Program-made: the position numbers and the translations under genes
Part shown: piece by piece, positions 20,839 to 27,003 of the stretch
Layout of the letters: each line of letters opens with the position of its first letter
Numbering within the stretch: position 1 is the first letter of the stretch
DNA from: Spirogloea muscicola
Lineage: Eukaryota; Streptophyta; Zygnematophyceae; Spirogloeales; Spirogloeaceae
NCBI GenBank assembly: GCA_009602725.1
Contig: WELB01000185.1
Location: forward strand, 146,392-173,394
DNA: 27,003 nucleotides
Reading direction: 5' to 3'
The notes under the pieces: model-generated
What the model saw: only the letters and a program-made list of their open reading frames with translations
Databases searched by the model: none
Told to the model about the DNA's origin: nothing

Positions 20839-23800
20839 CTAGGCCACTTGAGCCTCCTCCACCGTGGCTTGATCAGCCGGGGGGACCGTGCACACCAAGT
20901 TGCGGTCACCAAATACATTGTCCACGCGGGCTGCACACAAGTTGGTGAAGTTGATGTCATGAGTAAGACAGAATCATGAGTGAGTCCATTCAGCAACAAC
21001 TCACAAGCTCATGACCATCTGCAGCGCCTGCATGATGCCTTGCTGCTAATATAGAGAGCACATTTGACCAAAAAGGAAACCAAGCCAGAACCAAGTGTCT
21101 CTGATGAGACTATACAGACAACAGACAAGTCGAGTGTCCATGAATCCCCAAGCTCACATGTAGATGGCCAGAATTTGGACTGTCGGACCCAGGAGGCAGG
21201 GAAAGCAGCCTGCTCCCGCCCGTATGGCTTCTGCCACTCGTCAGCCAGTACAACCGATGCAGGATGGGGTGCTCCCTGGCCACAGAATTGTGCAGAATGT
21301 CAGGCGCGTTGGCATGATGCAAGCTAGTTAGAAGTTGCTAGCCAAGCACACCTGGGACTTCTTGGACGAGCTGCCTGGATGGGCCCACTTGCTCTTGCCA
21401 GAGACTAAGCACACGGACACCAAGGTCGACAAATGCTGATGCACTAGGGTAAGACAGCACCTTGAGCACGTTGTCCTTCACGCTGGCCTCCCCAGTCTCA
21501 ATAGCACGGATCTCCTCCCGGATGGCAATCATAGCATTGCAGAAGCGGTCCAACTCGGCCTGCAGTTAGAGCCAGCCGGCAAAGGTTAGCAGTAGCTTCA
21601 AGATATGGGCTCATCGCCATCCAGCTCTACAGAGGATTCCATCGGTGAATTCACAGCCAAGCTGCTGCTAGAGCGCTTCACCTTGCTCTCAGATTCGGTG
21701 GGTTCAATCATCAAGGTTCCTGGGACTGGCCACGACATGGTGGGTGCATGATACCCGTAGTCCATCAGGCGCTTGGCAACATCCTCTGGCTCGATACCAG
21801 CCGTTGCCTGCAGCGAGCAAATACACAAACAATCGACATCAGGCAACCAATCTTCCACGTCTTTCCAAGCAGCATCTTGATCAATCTGTACCCTTGCTTG
21901 ACCTGCTATTGCAGCTTGCAAGAACTTGCAAATATGTAGCGGAGCACCTTGAATTGGCGGAGATCAATGATAAACTCATGTGCACACGTGCCATTGGCTC
22001 CCCGGAAAAGCACAGGGAAGTGTGACTGCAGCATCCAATGTACCCAAGTGTTAGACCGCGCGCTGTTGGAGCTTGCAGACACCCAACCTGTACTGAATAT
22101 TGCAGTAAAGCAAGGCAACTCGGTTGCCCCATGCAGGCACCAGGGGACGCCTCAAGTGAGTACCTCCAAGCGCTTGGCCATGTAGTTGGCGTTGAGAATG
22201 GCAAGCTTGGATGCGTTTGTAAGGCCCTTGGCTCCCATGAGAGCAATGTACATAAAGGAGATGGGCAGGATGAGAGCAGATCCCCACGGAGCCGCTGCTA
22301 CAACACCAAATGGCTTCTTCTCACCCTCAGGAGCTGGCAGGCCACCAGTGGGGATCTGCAGGGTGCCGCATGTGTCTACCTTCAGTTACTATTAAGAAGA
22401 CTACAAAGACCTTTGCACTTGGAATTTTTAACGCACTTATTGGCTTGCCAGCTATAGGTCATGAAAACCCCTGCAAGTAGCAGTATGCTTAAGGAATAAC
22501 TGACAAATTGCTGATGAAGTAGCATATTGTTTGTGAATTTGCAAGGTAACGTAGAATTGCAAGGTAACATGATAGCCAGTAATGCAAGGAGGTAAGCGCA
22601 ACATGACTCACAACTGGATGGGAAGGAAGGAAAGGTGCCAGATGAGACTTGACACCAATGGGACCCATGCCCGGCCCTCCACCCCCGTGGGGAATGCAGA
22701 ATGTCTTGTGCAGATTCAAGTGGCAGACGTCGGCTCCGATGAAGCCAGGGCTGGTCAAACCCACCTGCAAATCACAAAGAGACAATAGCTCCTCAGGCAA
22801 CTGCACAAGCATTCACACATGACCACAGTAGTGCCTCCCCCTGCTTTACCACCCAGTGTCCTCAGTCGCACTCAATAAAAGGATGAAGATCAATGTCACT
22901 GATGCTTGCAAAGAGCTGATTGTCAGTAAGGCATAGAAACAGCACCTGCGCATTCATGTTAGCCCCATCCATGTACACCTGGCCCCCATTCTTGTGAATA
23001 ATCCTGCAGATTTCGTCGATGCCTTCCTCATAGACACCGTGTGTGCTGGGGTAGGTCACCTGCCAACACATTATCAACACCTCTGGTCAGTGCTACGTCT
23101 GCAAAAGTACCCCTCTAGCAGTCAAGCGAAAGAGATTATCGATGTCTTCATAAAAGCATGAATGTTGTACTCATCTCACACACAATCTCTGCCATAAGCA
23201 AATGGCTGTAGCAAACGCCTGTATCAAGTCGTATACTACTAAAGCTGCAGAAGTGCAGACAATATTTGCTAGTAGAGGCAAGTACTACCATGAGAGCGGA
23301 TAGATTGTCCTTGTGCTTCTCTGCTGCTGCCTTCAGCTCAGCAATGTTGACATTGCCCTTGGCATCGGTGCCAACGGCGACAATGCGCATGCCACACATG
23401 GCTGCTGAGGCTGGGTTGGTGCCATGGGCTGACACAGGAATGATGCAGACATTGCGATGGCTGTCGCCCCGGGACTGTCATGTGCATGGCCCAGAAAGAA
23501 GTCAGCATGCAAATGGGGTACAACATGTGATTGTCAAGCTGACTGATGTTCAATAAGTTCTGCAGCAGGTGACTTGCATGACTACAAAATGATGATGACC
23601 AATGATAAGGACTTGATAAGCAGCTTGACCAGCTCCTATTTCTGTGATAGAACAGAATTATCTGGAGATTGAGCTCTACCTGGTGATAGGCACGAATGGC
23701 CATGAGGCCAGCATACTCCCCTGAGGCGCCGGCGTTTGGCTGGAGCGAGACTGAGTCGAAGCCAGTGATCTTAGCAAGCATGTCACCAAGATCAGCAAAC

Positions 23801-26800
23801 ATCTCCTGCGGGTGCAAAGTAAATCGATATCAAACATAGGCATCACATTGCCCTGAATCAGCACATACAAGGAAGCTGCAGCAAAGTGCACGGTAGACCA
23901 GCTGCAGTCCTCAATATGAGCAGCCCAGTAATATGATCAAGTACAAGTAAATTGCTAATATAGAAACTAGCCCACTGAGCACCTGGTAACCCTGAGTCTG
24001 ATTAACAGGTGCGAAAGGATGCAGGTTGGCAAGCTCCGGCCACGTGATGGGAATCATCTCGGTGGTCGCATTGAGCTTCATTGTGCAGGATCCGAGGGGA
24101 ATCATGCTGTGGACCAGAGACAGGTCCTTGGCTTGCAGGCGGTAGATGTAACGCAGCAGCTCGTGCTCCGAGTGGTAGCTGAGGCACGTAGCAGCATGGG
24201 GAAAAAATCAGTTCCACTACTTGCAACGTCCCATGGCGGCAGTCAGGTCAAGTGCACATCTCAAGCAGACACGGCAGGACACTCTTCACCACATCAATTG
24301 GATTCCATGACCCCTCAGAGACATACATATTGAAGACGGGGTGCGTGAGGAAGGGGCTGGTCCTCTGGAGGCCCTGAGGGATGCCGCTCTGAGCACTTGG
24401 GGCCAGGGACTCCACTTGGGCACCATCCTGCAATGAAGGCAGTAAAAAATCTCTTCATGAGCTCCGTCTGCTCACGCCTGCTCAATGCTGCACTCAACTG
24501 ATGCATACTCAACCATGGCTTGCACTGATCTGGGTCCTGCGTCACTTCGATGACCAAGGCATCTGCCACTACTAGGACCCTTCCTGGTAGCTTCTGCAAG
24601 TAAAGTCTGGAGATTTTGCTTCACTCACATGCCCACCACAGAAGACAGCAAACAGAGCGTCAACATCCTCCAGAGTGCTTGTCTCATCAAAAGCCACAGT
24701 TACCTGTTGGAGATGGGGGGCATGTGTTAGTCAGGTGTCTAAGTTTCCAAACACCGTCATCACTAAGAGACATGCTCTGCTATCAAAATCAGGCTTATAG
24801 TAGAGGTCTGTGCACCGTGTCTGCGTCAAGTTGCCGCAGGTTCATGCCCTTCTCCACAGCAGCGGAAAGGATTGACGCCGCCTTGTTGGAGCCAACATTG
24901 ACAGCCACGGTGTCGAAGAAGGCAGAAGATTTGATGCTGCCAGAATTACTCTTCCTTATGCCCTCCGCAAACACTGAAGCAAGTCCATGAACGCGGTTGG
25001 CAATTTGCTTGAGGCCCTCCGGCCCGTGGTAGACTGCGTACATGGCCGCCATGTTCGCCAACAAAGCCTGACGCAGCACTCAGCAGGCATGAGAGGAAAA
25101 ACCAACCCAAGACCAGCACTGAAGTAGCACATATGAAGCCCAACGATCTGAGATGATCTAGACTACCAGTACAGGCACTTTGCTTTACCTGGTAGCACAG
25201 ATCTGGGCAAATTTACACATGCATACATGTATGGCAATTGGAGCAAAAATTCTAGGAGTACTGTGGTGCGTTGTTGTCCAAGTTGTCAGGCTCTAAAGAG
25301 CTCTGCATGTAGTCTCCCATCTAAGTGGCACGCCACGGACCTGCGCAGTGCAGATGTTGGAGGTAGCCTTGTCTCGGCGGATGTGCTGCTCACGGGTTTG
25401 CATAGCCATACGCAGGGCAGGCTTCCCAGCGGCGTCAATGCTCACGCCAATGATTCGCCCGGGCATGAGCCGCTTGTACTCCTGCAAGAACTTCCAGGGC
25501 ATGTGTTAGCAGCCTGAGCGCAGACAGGGGTTCTTTAATGCAGTGGTCCTTGCAACTTCGGAATATCTCTCAAAGTCTACGCAAATTGCAGGTGCATTGG
25601 CCTTGCTGACAACCAGCAGTCACTCACCACTAATCCTCTTGCTTTTGGGCTTTGAAGCATGCCCCTCCACGAAGCATTAAGCACACATTAAAGGTAAGTG
25701 ACAAAATGAAGAGGCGGATGCGTAGCTCTGAGCTGACCTGCGAGGTTGCGAGGAATGCGGCATGGGGACCGCCGTAGCCCATAGGCACGCCAAAGCGCTG
25801 AGCAGACCCCACCACCATGTCGGCGCCAAATTCACCAGGTGGCTTCAGGACTGCGGCAGGCAAGCACTGTCTCAGAGCTGTTGCAGAGCTGTATTGATTT
25901 CCGAGGACAGGCGCAAGGTGGATGCACTAAGTGGAGGAGGAGCAGCAAGGCCAGGTGAGGTGAAGGTAATTGACATGCCGACCACGCATTATGGACAGAT
26001 CCTGAAACCCTTACCAGTGCAAGGTATTACATGACATTGACAATTGAGGAGGTTAAAGACAACTAAGGACTATGAGCTAATGCAAGTGTGCCATCATGTG
26101 TTCAAAGTGTTGCCGTGGCAGTGAAGTGGTGACTGCAGTAGTGCTTCTCGTTGCAACATCAAGAGCCCCATGGCCTTAAGCAAGTGAGCGCACCTGTCAG
26201 AGCCAGCAGATCGGTCGCCACAACCACCTTGACCCCAGCCTGGTGCGCCTTGTCGACGAATGCGGCATAGTCCTCGATGGCGCCGTCGGTGGCCGGGTAC
26301 TGCACCAGAGCGCCACACACGTCACCCTTGCTGTAGTCGAACTCGCCCGGCGGCGCGATGCGGACCTCCATGCCGAGGCCGTCGGCGCGCGTCTGGCAGC
26401 ACGCGATGGTCTGCGGGTGGCAGTTGTCGGCGATGAAGAACGTGGGGCGCTTGCGCGACGCAATGTTGGCGGCCATGGCCATGGCCTCAGCGGCAGCGGT
26501 GCCCTCGTCCAGGAGCGAGGCGTTGGACATGGGCATGGCGGTGAGGTCGGCGACGAGCGTCTGGAAGTTGAGCAGCGACTCCAGGCGGCCCTGCGCGATC
26601 TCCGCCTGGTACGGCGTGTACTGCGTGTACCACCCGGGGCTCTCCAGCACGTTGCGCAGCACCACCGGCGGCGTGTGCGTGCCGTAGTACCCCATGCCCA
26701 GGAAGGACTTGAGGACGCGATTCTTGCCAGCCATGGCCTTCATGGCCGCCAGCGCCGCCGCCTCCGTCAGGCCCGCGCTGTACTTGCCGAGCTCCATCGG

Positions 26801-27003
26801 CGGCGCCGCGATGGCGCGCGGCACCGTCGCCTCCACCAGCGCGTCCACGGAGGGGAAGCCGCAGGCGGACGCCATGGCTGCCGCGTCCTCGGGGCCGATG
26901 CTGTTGTGGCGGCGCGGGAAGGTATCGGACGCCCGCAGCGCCTCCATGGCGATCCCCCGGCGCGCCAAGGCGGCCGCCGCGGCCGCGGCCCGCGGCGACG
27001 GCT
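20839..27003 (-). CDS. gcvP: Glycine dehydrogenase (decarboxylating), P-protein, 5' partial
   Basis: Seventeen minus-strand exons, 5' to 3': 26194->27003, 25738-25850, 25341-25481, 24816-25067, 24629-24703, 24327-24427, 23983-24178, 23680-23805, 23289-23474, 22946-23059, 22612-22764, 22164-22355, 21948-22025, 21682-21807, 21461-21559, 21158-21275, 20839-20930. They give about 989 residues. This PLP enzyme decarboxylates glycine and passes the aminomethyl group to H-protein in the mitochondrial glycine cleavage complex, central to photorespiration. The N-terminal half has [18 protein letters not shown] and [19 protein letters not shown]. The C-terminal half has [36 protein letters not shown] and the PLP-lysine segment [39 protein letters not shown] and the usual [15 protein letters not shown] end follow. 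The Ala/Arg-rich N-terminus is presequence-like and runs off the window; an internal ATG at 26947 is a less likely start. Thirteen of 16 introns are phase 0. Confidence 0.96.

Noticed and set aside
10812-27003. Possible functional pairing of ThrRS and glycine cleavage P-protein
   Set aside because: They are tandem on the same strand but separated by about 4.5 kb of retroelement and repeat DNA, so adjacency gives no evidence of a shared pathway.

Overview
This window looks like nuclear DNA of a green-lineage (Viridiplantae) alga. Genes are split into many short GC-rich exons by small GT-AG introns. GCC/GGC triplet tracts are common. The proteins I could rebuild by joining exons are plant-like: a plastid-type MraY, a plant-like Sec14 lipid-transfer protein, an organellar threonyl-tRNA synthetase and a glycine-cleavage P-protein. 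The TGTAA-type poly(A) signal of chlorophytes can be found behind several of the genes. I cannot name the species from sequence alone.

Layout. 1-122 is an uninterrupted T run that cuts straight into an exon. 121-2522 (+) is mraY, five exons, 5' end missing. 3143-6701 (-) is a complete Sec14-like gene in 12 exons, convergent with mraY. 6702-9480 has no firm gene: it holds GCC repeats, a cluster of a dispersed two-box repeat module and apparently degenerate DNA. 9488-10282 (+) is the 3' part of a probable FHA-domain gene, broken at an N, with a small fold-back element in its intron. 10812-16359 (-) is threonyl-tRNA synthetase, 12 exons, with a 72-N gap in exon 1. 17060-18096 (-) is a frameshifted C-terminal fragment of a non-LTR retrotransposon. 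The same repeat modules lie in or beside it. 18097-20838 has repeats but no convincing gene. 20839-27003 (-) is glycine decarboxylase P-protein, 17 exons, running off the right edge inside its presequence.

How the genes relate. They are ordinary separately transcribed eukaryotic genes and show no sign of an operon. MraY would act in plastid peptidoglycan synthesis, ThrRS in organellar translation, P-protein in mitochondrial glycine cleavage and photorespiration, and Sec14 in phosphoinositide/lipid transfer. The most notable points are a full intron-bearing mraY in an algal nuclear genome, a strong phase-0 bias of introns (36 of 43 by my count), and an apparently uncatalogued dispersed hairpin-bearing repeat module shared by two loci 10 kb apart. 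No prokaryotic defence system or CRISPR array is present.
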